The notes: generated by a model not told the origin, from the letters alone. Shown: positions 7,986 through 15,996, counted from the stretch's first letter. The stretch: DNA of 34,587 nucleotides from Clostridiaceae bacterium (GCA_014380625.1 JACMJL010000335.1:1-34587); one strand, 5' to 3'. Numbers and translations: made by a program.

Positions 7986-8891
7986 TTCAAAATTTAATTC
8001 TTTTGTCATCCTGTCTTCACCTAAAACTGTTGGAGTAAATATATTTTTTGCGACTTCTAAATAGTTTTCAGGATCTTTTAAGGAGGGACTATAATGTGTT
8101 AACCATAGTTCCTTTACTTTAGCCGCCTTGGAAAGATTAGCTGCCTCTGAAAAAAGCATATGTCTATACTCTTTTGCTTTAATCAAATATTCATCAGAGC
8201 CATACATCCCTTCACAAATAAACAGATCAGCTTCTTTAACAAAAGGAATTATTTCTTCAATTGGCCTTGTATCCGTGCAATAACATATTTTTAATCCTTT
8301 TCTGTCCTCCCCAAGTACCATGTCAGGTGTAAATAAAGTTCCTTCAGCAATAACACTTTCTCCTCTTTGAAGTCTGTTCCATATTTTTTTGGGTATCTTT
8401 TTTTCCTCAGCTAACAAGAGATTAAACTTTCTTCTTCTATTAATACTAATCGAATACCCCAGGCATTGAATTCCGTGTTGTAAATTCAATGTATTTATCT
8501 CAAATTCCGCTATTTGTAAGGAAACCTCTTGTTCTTCTAAGATTTCTATGAACTTAATTTCAAAAGGTAGATTTGGTGAAATAACTGTAAGTCCCTCTAC
8601 CACTTTTTTCAAACCCGCTGGACCAATTAAAGTAAGAGGATCAATTTTCCCTGAATTTCCAATGGTAAGTAAGAGTCCAGGCAATCCGGCTATATGGTCT
8701 GCATGATAGTGAGTAAAACAAATGCACTCTATTGCTTTAAAACCCCAACCTAAACTTTTCATTGTGACTTGAGTTCCTTCGCCACAATCTATCAATAACA
8801 GCTTTCCACTTGTGGCTACAAGTAAGGAAGTTAAGTACCTATTTGGTAGTGGCATCATACCACCAGTTCCAAGCAAACATACCTTAACCAT
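7980..8891 (-). CDS. rnz: Ribonuclease Z (tRNA 3'-processing endonuclease)
   Basis: Metallo-beta-lactamase-fold endonuclease that removes 3' trailers from tRNA precursors lacking encoded CCA. At 303 residues it is the usual length. The Zn-binding motif FTHYHADHIAGLPGLL gives His61, His63, Asp65 and His66. Further ligands are expected at LQHGIQ, the Asp of CYCTDTRP and the His of WLTHYSP. The region between the second and third motifs is the place for the flexible arm used in tRNA binding. The start has AAGGAG with 7-nt spacing. The gene lies 192 nt downstream of the YaiI-family gene, separated by a structured intergenic region, and is convergent with pulA. Confidence 0.95.
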   Translation of the reverse strand: MVKVCLLGTGGMMPLPNRYLTSLLVATSGKLLLIDCGEGTQVTMKSLGWGFKAIECICFTHYHADHIAGLPGLLLTIGNSGKIDPLTLIGPAGLKKVVEGLTVISPNLPFEIKFIEILEEQEVSLQIAEFEINTLNLQHGIQCLGYSISINRRRKFNLLLAEEKKIPKKIWNRLQRGESVIAEGTLFTPDMVLGEDRKGLKICYCTDTRPIEEIIPFVKEADLFICEGMYGSDEYLIKAKEYRHMLFSEAANLSKAAKVKELWLTHYSPSLKDPENYLEVAKNIFTPTVLGEDRMTKELNFEE

Positions 8892-8936
8892 AAAACGTCT
8901 CCTTAAGATAAGAGATCTTCGAAAAAATAATAAGCC

Positions 8937-9041
8937 AGATTCTGGTCTGTTTTCCGCTAGGCGTCATTACCCAAACCCTTAAATAGGTAAACTATGTAGG
9001 GGGTTCGGAACTTCGCCTGGTACAAAATATCCTCAGAATCT
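8937..9041. other. Nested elongated hairpin in the rnz upstream region; candidate structured RNA
   Basis: The 192 nt between the YaiI-family stop and rnz hold a nested set of inverted repeats: AGATTCTG/CAGAATCT (8937-8944 with 9034-9041), AGGCG/CGCCT (8959-8963 with 9014-9018), AACCC/GGGTT (8974-8978 with 9001-9005) and ATAG/CTAT (8983-8986 with 8992-8995). Together they fold into one long interrupted hairpin of about 105 nt. In the minus orientation a short alternative hairpin, CCAG-AAT-CTGG, followed by CTTATTATTTTTT (towards 8922), could act as a terminator. It would use the same CAGAATCT strand as the outer stem, so the two folds compete. It could be a small RNA, an rnz leader with an attenuator, or a remnant of a miniature mobile element. 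I could not match it to a known RNA family. Confidence 0.35.
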
Positions 9042-9060
9042 TTGACTTGTTATTTTATTT
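9042..9060 (+). repeat. Copy 1 of a 19-bp dispersed repeat
   Basis: TTGACTTGTTATTTTATTT, identical to 29717-29735 in the same orientation. Similarity continues for about 11 more bases (CAGCTCCCTAA here, AAGATACCTAA there, 8 of 11 identical). It abuts the outer arm of the structured region 8937-9041. Confidence 0.6.
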
Positions 9061-9083
9061 CAGCTCCCTAAAGACCGTGTATT

Positions 9084-9524
9084 TTAGTACACCATCCCTT
9101 TTATTAATTTTAATAAATTTTTATATAATCGTTCATCATCTTCATTACTTCTCTTTTTATGATTAGTGGTTCTTCCGCCTCCACGCCTCACCTTTTGGGA
9201 GAGATGCCTTTCAAAAAGAAGTCTATCAATATTATCATTGTCATATATGTATCCAGTAGGACTGATGGCAAAAGCCCTTTTGCCTAGTACCATTGCAGCA
9301 ACCCCATAATCTTGGCTTACTACAATATCACCTAATTTTGTTTCGTTTGCTATAGCAGTGTCTACATTTTGAAAGCCACTTTCAATATATCTTATAGTGC
9401 TATAATCACTTGTGAGTACATGATTATAATCACACATCATAATTACGTCTATACTGTTTTCTTTAGCAGCCTTCTCAATTAGATCCCGTCCTGGACATGC
9501 ATCTGCATCTACAATAATTCTCAT
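9084..9524 (-). CDS. YaiI/YqxD family protein (DUF188, UPF0178)
   Basis: Conserved protein of 146 residues, the usual family length, function unestablished. The start MRIIVDADACPGR is the family signature, and the acidic residues (IVDADACP; later VVSQDYGVAAM) resemble those of PIN/NYN-type nucleases, so a metal-dependent RNase activity is often proposed but not shown. The C-terminal part is basic (KVRRGGGRTTNHKKR). The start lies 4 nt after the pgi stop with only a weak Shine-Dalgarno site, suggesting translational coupling to pgi. No signal peptide. Identification as the family is firm. Confidence 0.9.
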   Translation of the reverse strand: MRIIVDADACPGRDLIEKAAKENSIDVIMMCDYNHVLTSDYSTIRYIESGFQNVDTAIANETKLGDIVVSQDYGVAAMVLGKRAFAISPTGYIYDNDNIDRLLFERHLSQKVRRGGGRTTNHKKRSNEDDERLYKNLLKLIKGMVY

Positions 9525-9528
9525 TAAA

Positions 9529-10884
9529 TTAACTTTTCAATCTATTTTCAAGTTTTGTTTTTAAATCCTCAAACCCAGGTTTTCCAAGTAATGCAAACAT
9601 ATTCTTCTTATATGCTTCAACTCCGGGCTGATTAAATGGATTTACGCCAAGTAAGTAACCGCTAATTCCACAAGCCTTTTCAAAGAAGTACATTATGTAT
9701 CCAGCATTAAAAGCTGTTAACTCTTCAAGATTAACAATAATATTAGGTACATCGCCATCATTGTGTGCTAGTACAGTTCCTCTGAAAGCTTGCTTATTTA
9801 CAAAGTCCACTGTTTTGCCTGCAAGGAAATTTAATCCATCTGCATCCTCTACACTAGTTTCAATAATAATTTCTTTTCTTGGTTTCACTATGTTAATTTG
9901 TGTTTCAAATATAGTTCTTAAGCCTTCTTGAATATATTGTCCCATAGAATGAAGGTCAGTAGAGAAATCTGCTGCTGCTGGGAAAATTCCCTTTTGATCT
10001 TTTCCTTCACTTTCTCCAAATAACTGTTTCCACCATTCTCCAAAGTAATGTAGAGAAGGTTCAAAATTTATAACCATTTCAATATTTTTACCTTTTCTAT
10101 ATAGCGCATTTCTAGCTGCTGCATATTGATAGCTTAAGTTCATTTCTAAATTAGGGTCAGCGTAGGCTTCTCTTGCAGCTGCAGCTCCACTCATTAAATC
10201 ATCGATAGAAATTCCTGCTACAGCAATAGGTAATAAGCCCACTGCAGTTAAAACGGAGAATCTTCCTCCTACATCATCTGGAATAACAAAAGTTTCATAA
10301 CCCTCTGCATCTGCTAAAGATTTAAGTGCACCCCTTGCTTTATCAGTGGTAGCATATATTCTCTTCTTTGCCTCTTCTTTTCCATATTTCTTTTCTAATA
10401 AGTCCTTAAAAATTCTAAAGGCAAGGGCTGGCTCTGTTGTTGTTCCTGATTTTGAAATTACATTAACAGATATATCCTTGCCTTCTATAGCTTCTAATAA
10501 ATCAGAAAGGTAAGTTGAGCTAATATTATTTCCTGCGTAATATATTACTGGTGATTTTCTCTGTTCCCTGTTCAAACCATTATAGAAATTGTTAGATAAC
10601 ATTTCAATAGTAGCTCTTGCTCCAAGATATGAACCACCTATACCTATAACTATAAGTACCTCTGAGTCACTTTTTATCTTTTCAGCTGATTTTTTAATTC
10701 TTTCAAACTCTGCTTTATCATAATTAACTGGGAGATCCACCCAGCCCAAAAATTCACTTCCTTCTCCAGTTTTCTCATGAAGCATTTTATGAGCTTGACT
10801 TACCATAGGTTGTAAAGCTGTAATTTCATGTGGTTTTAAATATGGCATGGTTTTTGTTAAATCTAAACTTAAAATATTTGACAT
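9529..10884 (-). CDS. pgi: Glucose-6-phosphate isomerase
   Basis: Interconverts glucose 6-phosphate and fructose 6-phosphate in cytoplasmic glycolysis. 451 residues, the bacterial short form typical of Firmicutes. Visible SIS-fold motifs are [18 protein letters not shown] (about 80-97) and the phosphate-binding [16 protein letters not shown] (about 144-159). The active-site region [14 protein letters not shown] and the HNDGDVPN segment, which carries the conserved His, also fit the family. The start has GGAGG with 7-nt spacing. It leads a two-gene unit with the YaiI-family gene and is divergent from metF. Confidence 0.96.
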   Translation of the reverse strand: MSNILSLDLTKTMPYLKPHEITALQPMVSQAHKMLHEKTGEGSEFLGWVDLPVNYDKAEFERIKKSAEKIKSDSEVLIVIGIGGSYLGARATIEMLSNNFYNGLNREQRKSPVIYYAGNNISSTYLSDLLEAIEGKDISVNVISKSGTTTEPALAFRIFKDLLEKKYGKEEAKKRIYATTDKARGALKSLADAEGYETFVIPDDVGGRFSVLTAVGLLPIAVAGISIDDLMSGAAAAREAYADPNLEMNLSYQYAAARNALYRKGKNIEMVINFEPSLHYFGEWWKQLFGESEGKDQKGIFPAAADFSTDLHSMGQYIQEGLRTIFETQINIVKPRKEIIIETSVEDADGLNFLAGKTVDFVNKQAFRGTVLAHNDGDVPNIIVNLEELTAFNAGYIMYFFEKACGISGYLLGVNPFNQPGVEAYKKNMFALLGKPGFEDLKTKLENRLKS

Positions 10885-10931
10885 TAATATACCTCCATCT
10901 AATAATCTAGTAAACCTAAAATTAATATGTT

Positions 10932-10947
10932 ATTATACAAGTATAAT
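10932..10947. promoter_or_regulatory. Back-to-back -10 boxes between pgi and metF
   Basis: An inverted repeat TTATAC-AA-GTATAA contains a perfect TATAAT on each strand: plus strand 10942-10947 (towards metF) and minus strand 10932-10937 (towards pgi). Neither has a convincing -35 hexamer at 16-18 nt. If both are used, the two polymerases would compete for the site. Confidence 0.4.
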
Positions 10948-10986
10948 CTATTGGGGGGTACCTTTTCAACTATAGGGGGGAAAAAT

Positions 10987-11880
10987 ATGCTAATAAAAGA
11001 CTTATTTAACATGAAAAGACCGGTTATATCCTTTGAGATATTCCCACCAAAGAAAGATTCACCTATTGAAACTATCTACAATACCATTGAAGCATTAAAA
11101 GATTTAAGACCTGATTTTATAAGTGTAACCTATGGTGCAGGTGGTAGTTCTCAAGGTAATACAGTTCAAATTGCTTCCATTATCAAAAATAAATATGGTA
11201 TAGAAGCACTAGCACATTTGACCTGTGTTACTTCAACTAAACAAGAAATTCATAATATACTTCTAAAATTAAAAAAAGAAAATATTGAAAATATTCTTGC
11301 TTTGCGTGGTGATATTCCTTCAGACCCTAACTTTAAATTTCCAAATCCACTACACTACCATTATGCTTCCGATCTTATCAAAGAAATACAAGCCACTGAT
11401 AACTTTTGTATCGGATCAGCATGCTATCCAGAAGGTCATTTTGAATGTATGGACAAGGTTAAAGACTTAGAAAATCTTAAAAAGAAAGTAAACTCCGGAA
11501 CAGATTTTCTTGTAACTCAACTTTTCTTTGATAATAATGTTTTTTATGATTTTTACGAAAAAACTCAAAGAGATAATATTACTATTCCCATTTCTGCTGG
11601 TATAATGCCTGTAATAAATAAAAATCAAATAAATCGTATTGCTTCACTCTGTGGGGCCACAATTCCAAAAAAATTAATAAGAATCATGGAGAAATATGAA
11701 TATAATCCAGAAGCTCTAAAAGAAGCAGGCATAGCCTTTGCAACAGACCAGATAATAGACTTGCTTTCCTGGGGAATAGACGGTATTCATCTTTATACAA
11801 TGAATAAGCCTGAGGTCGCCACTAGGATTGTAAGCAATATAAAAGAAATAAGAGAAGCCCTCAAATCAAATATCCTTTAG
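10987..11880 (+). CDS. metF: 5,10-methylenetetrahydrofolate reductase
   Basis: Reduces 5,10-methylene-THF to 5-methyl-THF for methionine synthesis or one-carbon metabolism, in the cytoplasm. 297 residues, typical of the FAD-dependent MetF barrel. Motifs visible are ISFEIFPPKK near the N-terminus (active-site Glu region), FISVTYGAGGS, HLTCV, ILALRGDIPSD (FAD/folate site), DFLVTQLFFD and PISAGIMPV. The in-frame ATG at 10927 is rejected: it lies at or upstream of the candidate -10 region. GGGGGG (10975-10980) with 6-nt spacing selects 10987. The gene is monocistronic with its own strong terminator. No metV or methionine synthase gene is adjacent, so the pathway cannot be decided here. Confidence 0.94.
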   Translation: MLIKDLFNMKRPVISFEIFPPKKDSPIETIYNTIEALKDLRPDFISVTYGAGGSSQGNTVQIASIIKNKYGIEALAHLTCVTSTKQEIHNILLKLKKENIENILALRGDIPSDPNFKFPNPLHYHYASDLIKEIQATDNFCIGSACYPEGHFECMDKVKDLENLKKKVNSGTDFLVTQLFFDNNVFYDFYEKTQRDNITIPISAGIMPVINKNQINRIASLCGATIPKKLIRIMEKYEYNPEALKEAGIAFATDQIIDLLSWGIDGIHLYTMNKPEVATRIVSNIKEIREALKSNIL

Positions 11881-11940
11881 TTATATCCAAAATCTGTGCC
11901 TTATTAGTATAAAAATTAACAGGATTATATTATAAAATTA

Positions 11941-11968
11941 AACATGCAGCAAAATTGCATGTTTTTTT
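11941..11968 (+). terminator. metF terminator
   Basis: 8-bp stem AACATGCA/TGCATGTT (11941-11948 with 11956-11963), 7-nt loop and a run of seven T directly after it. A textbook Rho-independent terminator about 60 nt past the metF stop. Confidence 0.9.
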
Positions 11969-12101
11969 CTTTGAATATCTATGAATATCCGTGTATAAAA
12001 CCTGCTTTTATGCATTTTTATTCAATATTATCGCATACCTTATCTAATAATATACTATATTTTTTCACCCTATAAAACTAAAAATTTATTTTGTTAAATA
12101 T
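11969..12101. other. Intergenic stretch without recognisable gene
   Basis: The 317-nt gap from 11881 to 12197 holds the metF terminator, this AT-rich stretch and the promoter and leader of the STAS-like gene. I see no ORF with a ribosome-binding site and no stable hairpin in 11969-12101. Confidence 0.6.
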
Positions 12102-12130
12102 TTGACAATAATAATTCACTTTAGTATAAT
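12102..12130 (+). promoter_or_regulatory. Perfect consensus sigma-A promoter of the STAS-like gene
   Basis: TTGACA (12102-12107), a 17-nt spacer and TATAAT (12125-12130), with no mismatch to consensus. Transcription would begin near 12137, leaving a leader of about 60 nt. Confidence 0.85.
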
Positions 12131-12197
12131 ACTAATATAAACAGAATATATTAAATAGTCTGACAATTTAAAAACTATTATTATAGGGGGAAATATT

Positions 12198-12479
12198 ATG
12201 GCTCATATTTTAAATGTATTAGAAATTGTAGGAGAAGATTTTACTTGTCAAGATGCGATTCTATTAAAGAGTAGTATTAAATCTAATCTAAACGATATAG
12301 TAATATTAGATTTTCAAGGAATAGGTACAGTACCAACAACCTTCTTCTATACCCTTCTATCAGACGCTATTTACGACAGAGGAAGAGAATATATTTATAA
12401 CCACTTACAAGTTAAAAATTTGTCAAATTTCAACGATTACAAAATGGTTGTTTTAGGCGCTTCTCAAAATTTATGCTAA
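12198..12479 (+). CDS. Small STAS-like protein (DUF4325 type)
   Basis: 93-residue protein preceded by a GGGGG ribosome-binding site. The core DIVILDFQGIGTVPTTFFYTLLSDAIYDRG has the alternating strand/helix pattern of STAS-like DUF4325 domains (a strand ending in DFxGI, then a 'switch' segment with Thr/Ser where anti-sigma-factor antagonists carry the phospho-acceptor, then a helix). Here the switch is TVPTTFF. The C-terminal part (YKMVVLGASQNLC) looks like the last strand and helix. It stands alone between two terminators, with a perfect promoter, and no anti-sigma kinase or partner ATPase is next to it. The fold assignment is moderately sure; the function is unknown. Confidence 0.72.
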   Translation: MAHILNVLEIVGEDFTCQDAILLKSSIKSNLNDIVILDFQGIGTVPTTFFYTLLSDAIYDRGREYIYNHLQVKNLSNFNDYKMVVLGASQNLC

Positions 12480-12487
12480 TTAGAAGG

Positions 12488-12514
12488 GGTTAGTATACAG
12501 TATACTAACCTTTT
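12488..12514. terminator. Bidirectional terminator between the STAS-like gene and the ABC permease gene
   Basis: Perfect 10-bp stem GGTTAGTATA/TATACTAACC (12488-12497 with 12501-12510) with a 3-nt loop and TTTTATTT after it on the plus strand. It serves the convergent STAS-like gene (stop at 12479) and can also end the ABC operon (stop at 12517). Confidence 0.82.
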
Positions 12515-12516
12515 AT

Positions 12517-13530
12517 TTATGCCTTCCTATACCTTTTAAGAGCAATGGTGTTTAATACTAAAAATACTATTGCATACCCTATCAATATAATCAAATCATA
12601 CTTAACATCTAAAATACCCTTTCCTCTTAGCATTACATCTCTTAATGCTTCTGCGCCATAGGTCATAGGAAATATTTTCGATAATATTACTGCCCAAGTT
12701 GGAGAATTTCTCAAATCAAAAATGCCACTAAACATAATTTGAGGAACTATGACTATAGGAATAAACTGAAATAGTTGAAATTCATTACTTGCAAAAGCTG
12801 AAAGAAGAGTTCCTAAGGCTAAAGATCCTGCTGCTAGCACTAAATTAATTGTTAATACAGCCCAAAAACTTCCCTCCATAGTTACCTTCAATCCATAAAC
12901 ACTAAACACCTGCAATATAATAGTCTGAATTGACACAAATAAACCAAACCCTAAGAAATATCCTAAAACTATCTCCCATCGTTTTAATGGTGTGGCAAGT
13001 ATTCTATCTAGTGTTCCGCTTATTCTCTCCCTCAAAAAAGATACTCCAGCTATTAAAAATACGAAAAAGAAGATAAAGAAACCCATAAGAAGTGGTGCCA
13101 TTGAATCAAATGTTTCCATATCCATAGATCCATATAAGAAAGTAACTTCTGGTTTTTGTAAGGCATTATCTAGAGAAAGCTTATTCATCATATTCATAAC
13201 TAAGCCAGTGATGGCTGGGTCAGCACCTTCTAATGTAATCTTTTGTTTATTTCCACTAAAAATGATATAGGCATCAATTTTTTTATCCTTCAAATTTTTT
13301 AAAGCAACTTCTTCACTCTCAACCTTAGTAACATAAGCCTGGTTCTTTAACTTATTAACATAGGCATCTGGAGCCGAAATAACATCAAGATTTGGCTTGG
13401 TGGTTGCTGAGGTTAAAATAGTACTTAAAAGGTACATAACAAAAACTGGTGCAACAAACATTAGCGCGATTGATCTTTTATCTCCCCTAAGTTGCTTAAT
13501 TAATCTTTTAGCAATTGATAATACTCTCAT
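12517..13530 (-). CDS. ABC-2 type transporter permease
   Basis: Membrane subunit of an ABC exporter, 337 residues. It has one N-terminal membrane segment (about 22-42), a large extracytoplasmic loop (about 45-145), then five hydrophobic segments in the C-terminal half (about 150-335). This is the ABC2_membrane_3 layout of YhgE/DrrB-like exporters. The segment SFLRERISGTLDRILATPLKRWEIVLGY is the conserved coupling region of the family. Its ATG overlaps the TAA of the upstream ATPase gene by one base (TAATG), so translation is coupled. Substrate unknown; control by a TetR gene in the same operon suggests export of a drug-like or otherwise toxic compound. Confidence 0.9.
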   Translation of the reverse strand: MRVLSIAKRLIKQLRGDKRSIALMFVAPVFVMYLLSTILTSATTKPNLDVISAPDAYVNKLKNQAYVTKVESEEVALKNLKDKKIDAYIIFSGNKQKITLEGADPAITGLVMNMMNKLSLDNALQKPEVTFLYGSMDMETFDSMAPLLMGFFIFFFVFLIAGVSFLRERISGTLDRILATPLKRWEIVLGYFLGFGLFVSIQTIILQVFSVYGLKVTMEGSFWAVLTINLVLAAGSLALGTLLSAFASNEFQLFQFIPIVIVPQIMFSGIFDLRNSPTWAVILSKIFPMTYGAEALRDVMLRGKGILDVKYDLIILIGYAIVFLVLNTIALKRYRKA

Positions 13531-14267
13531 TAACCTTTCACCTCTACTTTCTTTCCATAATAGAGAAAGGCCCCTTCTACAGTACTTTCTCCAGAGTTTT
13601 TCTTTAATTCTTCAGGAGTTCCTATTGCAATTATTCCCCCATCTCTAATTAAAGCAAGTCTATCACAATGCTCGGCTTCATCCATAACATGGGTAGTTAT
13701 TATTATTGTAACTCCAGCTGCTCTTACACGTTCAAACTCTTTCCAAAACTCAACTCTAAGCACTGGATCAATTCCCACGGTAGGTTCATCTAAAATAAGT
13801 ATTTCTGGATTATGGACTAAGGCTATAGCAAGGGATAATCTTCTTTTCATTCCTCCAGAAAAATTTCTCACTAGTTTTTTACCATGTTCCCTTAAAAGAA
13901 CTAGTTCTAAAACCTCATCCGCTCTTTTTTTAGCTTCTTTTCCCTTCATCCCATATAAAGATGAAAAAAATAATATATTGTCATAGGCATTTAAGTCTTC
14001 ATACAATGCATCACTTTGTGCCATATATCCTATTCTTGAAACTACAGAAAGTGATGGCATTTTAGTTTGAAGAACACTTACAGTGCCTTCTGTTGGTTCA
14101 CTCATTCCAACAATTGCTTTAACTAAGGTGGTTTTACCTGAACCTGAGGGCCCAAGGAGTCCAATTATCTCTCCTCTTTTAACTTCTAAGTTTATGTTTT
14201 CAAGTACAACAAATTTACCAAACTGCTGCTTAAAATTCTCAACTTTAATAATATTGTCATTACTCAT
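13530..14267 (-). CDS. ABC transporter ATP-binding protein
   Basis: Nucleotide-binding subunit paired with the ABC-2 permease, 245 residues. All motifs are present: Walker A LLGPSGSGKTT (about 35-45), the Q-loop region MAQSDALYEDL, signature NFSGGMKRRLSLA, Walker B PEILILDEPTVGID and the switch His in IIITTHVMDEAEH. The DrrA-like GMKRR signature fits exporters. Start ATG overlaps the TGA stop of the tetR gene by four bases (ATGA), and its own stop overlaps the permease start, so the three genes form one coupled operon. Confidence 0.95.
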   Translation of the reverse strand: MSNDNIIKVENFKQQFGKFVVLENINLEVKRGEIIGLLGPSGSGKTTLVKAIVGMSEPTEGTVSVLQTKMPSLSVVSRIGYMAQSDALYEDLNAYDNILFFSSLYGMKGKEAKKRADEVLELVLLREHGKKLVRNFSGGMKRRLSLAIALVHNPEILILDEPTVGIDPVLRVEFWKEFERVRAAGVTIIITTHVMDEAEHCDRLALIRDGGIIAIGTPEELKKNSGESTVEGAFLYYGKKVEVKG

Positions 14268-14932
14268 TTTTTACCGCCTCCAATTCCATTAATTAATATA
14301 TCAACTATCTTTTCCATCTCTTTTTCATCCCCCTCGGTGGTAAATACCTCAGGGAATAAACTATTTAGTACTGAAAATCCAGCAATTAAACTCATTACGC
14401 TTCTTGTTATAAGGCGAGGGTCAAGCTCTCTCAAATTACCTAATTCTATATTTTCAGCAAAAAACTTATCTATTATTGGAATAAGTTTAGGTGCAATCTC
14501 CTTTTGTAATGGCTCTAGTAGCTCAGGATGATAAATCGACTCTATCATAATAGTTTTTACTAGAGGCTTATTCTTTCTTACCAAAGCCATTCTGTCTATC
14601 ATTATATTTTTTAATACCACATTTATAGGTTCATTTTTTTCATTGTTCATAATTTTTTCTATAGAGTTAAACATAAGTGGTTTAAAAAATTTTATCATTA
14701 GTGGCATTAGTAAACCAATTAACAGATCTTTTTTAGTTTTAAAATACCTGAAAATTGTTCCTTCTGCTATATTAGCTTCTTTGGCTATATCACTAGTTCT
14801 ACTTCCCTCATAACCTTTTTCAGCGAAAATCTTGGTTGCAGCATCTAAAATATCCCATTGTCTTTTAGACATTTCTTCTTCTGGTAGACTTTCATCAAAC
14901 AAGTAACTATATAATTCTTTTTCACTTGTCAC
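14264..14932 (-). CDS. TetR/AcrR family transcriptional regulator, first gene of the exporter operon
   Basis: Repressor-type regulator of 222 residues. The N-terminal TetR helix-turn-helix is clear (about 24-70): ILDAATKIFAEKGYEGSRTS, then DIAKEANIAEGTIFRYFKTK, then KDLL. The C-terminal part (about 75-222) is the helical ligand-binding and dimer domain, variable as usual. The start is GTG at 14932 behind AGGGGAG with 8-nt spacing; the next in-frame ATG would remove residues just before the helix-turn-helix. It precedes the ABC ATPase and permease genes in an overlapping operon, with a palindromic operator at the promoter, so it very likely represses its own operon until a ligand binds. Confidence 0.93.
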   Translation of the reverse strand: MTSEKELYSYLFDESLPEEEMSKRQWDILDAATKIFAEKGYEGSRTSDIAKEANIAEGTIFRYFKTKKDLLIGLLMPLMIKFFKPLMFNSIEKIMNNEKNEPINVVLKNIMIDRMALVRKNKPLVKTIMIESIYHPELLEPLQKEIAPKLIPIIDKFFAENIELGNLRELDPRLITRSVMSLIAGFSVLNSLFPEVFTTEGDEKEMEKIVDILINGIGGGKK

Positions 14933-14968
14933 CTTCTCAACTCCCCTTTAATTGTTATTGCAAATTAA

Positions 14969-14982
14969 TGAGTGATTACTCA
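14969..14982. promoter_or_regulatory. Palindromic TetR-type operator
   Basis: TGAGT-GATT-ACTCA, a perfect 5-bp inverted repeat with 4-nt spacer. This is the TGAGTNNNNACTCA form often seen for TetR/AcrR regulators. It overlaps the expected transcription start just downstream of the -10 box, where binding would block initiation. Confidence 0.75.
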
Positions 14983-14987
14983 CTTTT

Positions 14988-15016
14988 ATTTTATTGCAAA
15001 AAATTTATCCTGTCAA
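14988..15016 (-). promoter_or_regulatory. Promoter of the tetR-ABC exporter operon
   Basis: Minus strand TTGACA (15011-15016), a 17-nt spacer and TAAAAT (14988-14993). The -35 is perfect and the -10 has one mismatch. The operator begins 6 nt downstream of the -10 box. Confidence 0.8.
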
Positions 15017-15034
15017 GAATAACAATTGTTAGTC

Positions 15035-15922
15035 TTACGTTATTTTATGTATAAATAAACCAATAATCACAGCCAAGTGATATTTTAAACCAACTTGCCC
15101 TATAAGTCCCATTGTTCTTCCCTTTGTGGTACAGTTCTTATCATAAGATAGAAAGTTATAAATAGATTTATAAGGAAACAATGGTACAACAATTACCAAT
15201 ACTACTAAAGGGTATATATGAGCTCCTACTAACATAATTGTGATTAGAGGTAACATTATCACATTAAAAACCCACAATTTTTCAGAGTTTTTAACCCCAA
15301 TTAATATAGGAAGAGTTTTTCTACCTACAACCCTATCTTCCGCTATATCACTTAGGTTATTTGATAAAAGTATAGTTCCAATAAATACTGAAGTTGGAAT
15401 TGCTACAAAAACTGTATTTAATGTAAATATTCCTGATTGAATAAAAATCACCGTTGTTGTTATTCCAATTCCCATTGTTACACCAGATATAACTTCTCCT
15501 ACAGGCGTATAGGAAATAGGGTAGGGGCCAAAGGCATAGGATATGGAAATAAGATCTCCTAGAATAGCAACTAAAAGAATATAGTAGCTTGTTTCACCCG
15601 CTATAAAAATACCTATGAAGAAAGCTATAAGTTTAAATGTAAAAATAATAAACAAAACTTGTTTAGGAGTAATTTCTCCACTTACTAAAGCCTTCTCTTC
15701 CCCACTTTTCTCACTGTCGGCTCCACGTTTAAAATCAAAATAATCATTAATCATATTAGTAGCACTTTGAATTAACATCATAGATATTAATAAAAGTGCA
15801 AGATAGAAAATATTAACTTTTCCAAATGCATATTTTGAGTAAACTGAACCTAAAATCACAGGGATACTACCCGCTACTAGTGTTTTTATATCCATAAGCT
15901 TTATTATTGACTTAAAATTCAT
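15035..15922 (-). CDS. UbiA family prenyltransferase, MenA-like
   Basis: Integral membrane prenyltransferase, about 295 residues with eight or nine hydrophobic segments. The first Asp-rich motif is NMINDYFDFKRGAD (about 56-69) and the second is DIAEDRVVGRKTLP (about 190-203). The overall pattern is closest to 1,4-dihydroxy-2-naphthoate prenyltransferase (MenA), the membrane step of menaquinone synthesis, but no other men gene is in the window and many clostridia lack menaquinone, so the acceptor is uncertain. The in-frame upstream ATG (15961) falls inside the murB terminator hairpin; AAGGAGAGG with about 10-nt spacing supports 15922. The ribosome-binding site follows the hairpin's T-tract directly, leaving no room for a promoter in between. 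Confidence 0.85.
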   Translation of the reverse strand: MNFKSIIKLMDIKTLVAGSIPVILGSVYSKYAFGKVNIFYLALLLISMMLIQSATNMINDYFDFKRGADSEKSGEEKALVSGEITPKQVLFIIFTFKLIAFFIGIFIAGETSYYILLVAILGDLISISYAFGPYPISYTPVGEVISGVTMGIGITTTVIFIQSGIFTLNTVFVAIPTSVFIGTILLSNNLSDIAEDRVVGRKTLPILIGVKNSEKLWVFNVIMLPLITIMLVGAHIYPLVVLVIVVPLFPYKSIYNFLSYDKNCTTKGRTMGLIGQVGLKYHLAVIIGLFIHKIT

Positions 15923-15949
15923 TTTATCAATTCCTCTCCTTAAAATAAA

Positions 15950-15986
15950 AAAACCACTCAACTATATTTCTATATTTGAGGGTTTT
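15950..15986 (-). terminator. murB terminator or attenuator before the prenyltransferase gene
   Basis: On the minus strand a stem of about 15 bp (arms beginning AAAACCCTCAA and ending TTGAGTGGTTTT, one bulge and one mismatch, 4-nt loop) is followed by TTTTTTTATTTT and then at once by the AAGGAGAGG of the prenyltransferase gene. It terminates murB transcription, and the downstream gene must rely on read-through or a promoter inside murB. Confidence 0.75.
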
Positions 15987-15996
15987 AGAAGATGTC

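Noticed and set aside
8937..9041. RNase P RNA or 6S RNA call
   Set aside because: The 3'-like ACAGA...GGCTTAT string recalls RNase P RNA, and the long hairpin recalls 6S, but the space is too short for RNase P and I could not place the conserved 6S bubble. Kept only as a candidate structured element.
12149..12185. Second promoter for the STAS-like gene
   Set aside because: CTGACA followed by AT-rich sequence lacks a good -10 at the right spacing; the perfect promoter upstream explains expression.
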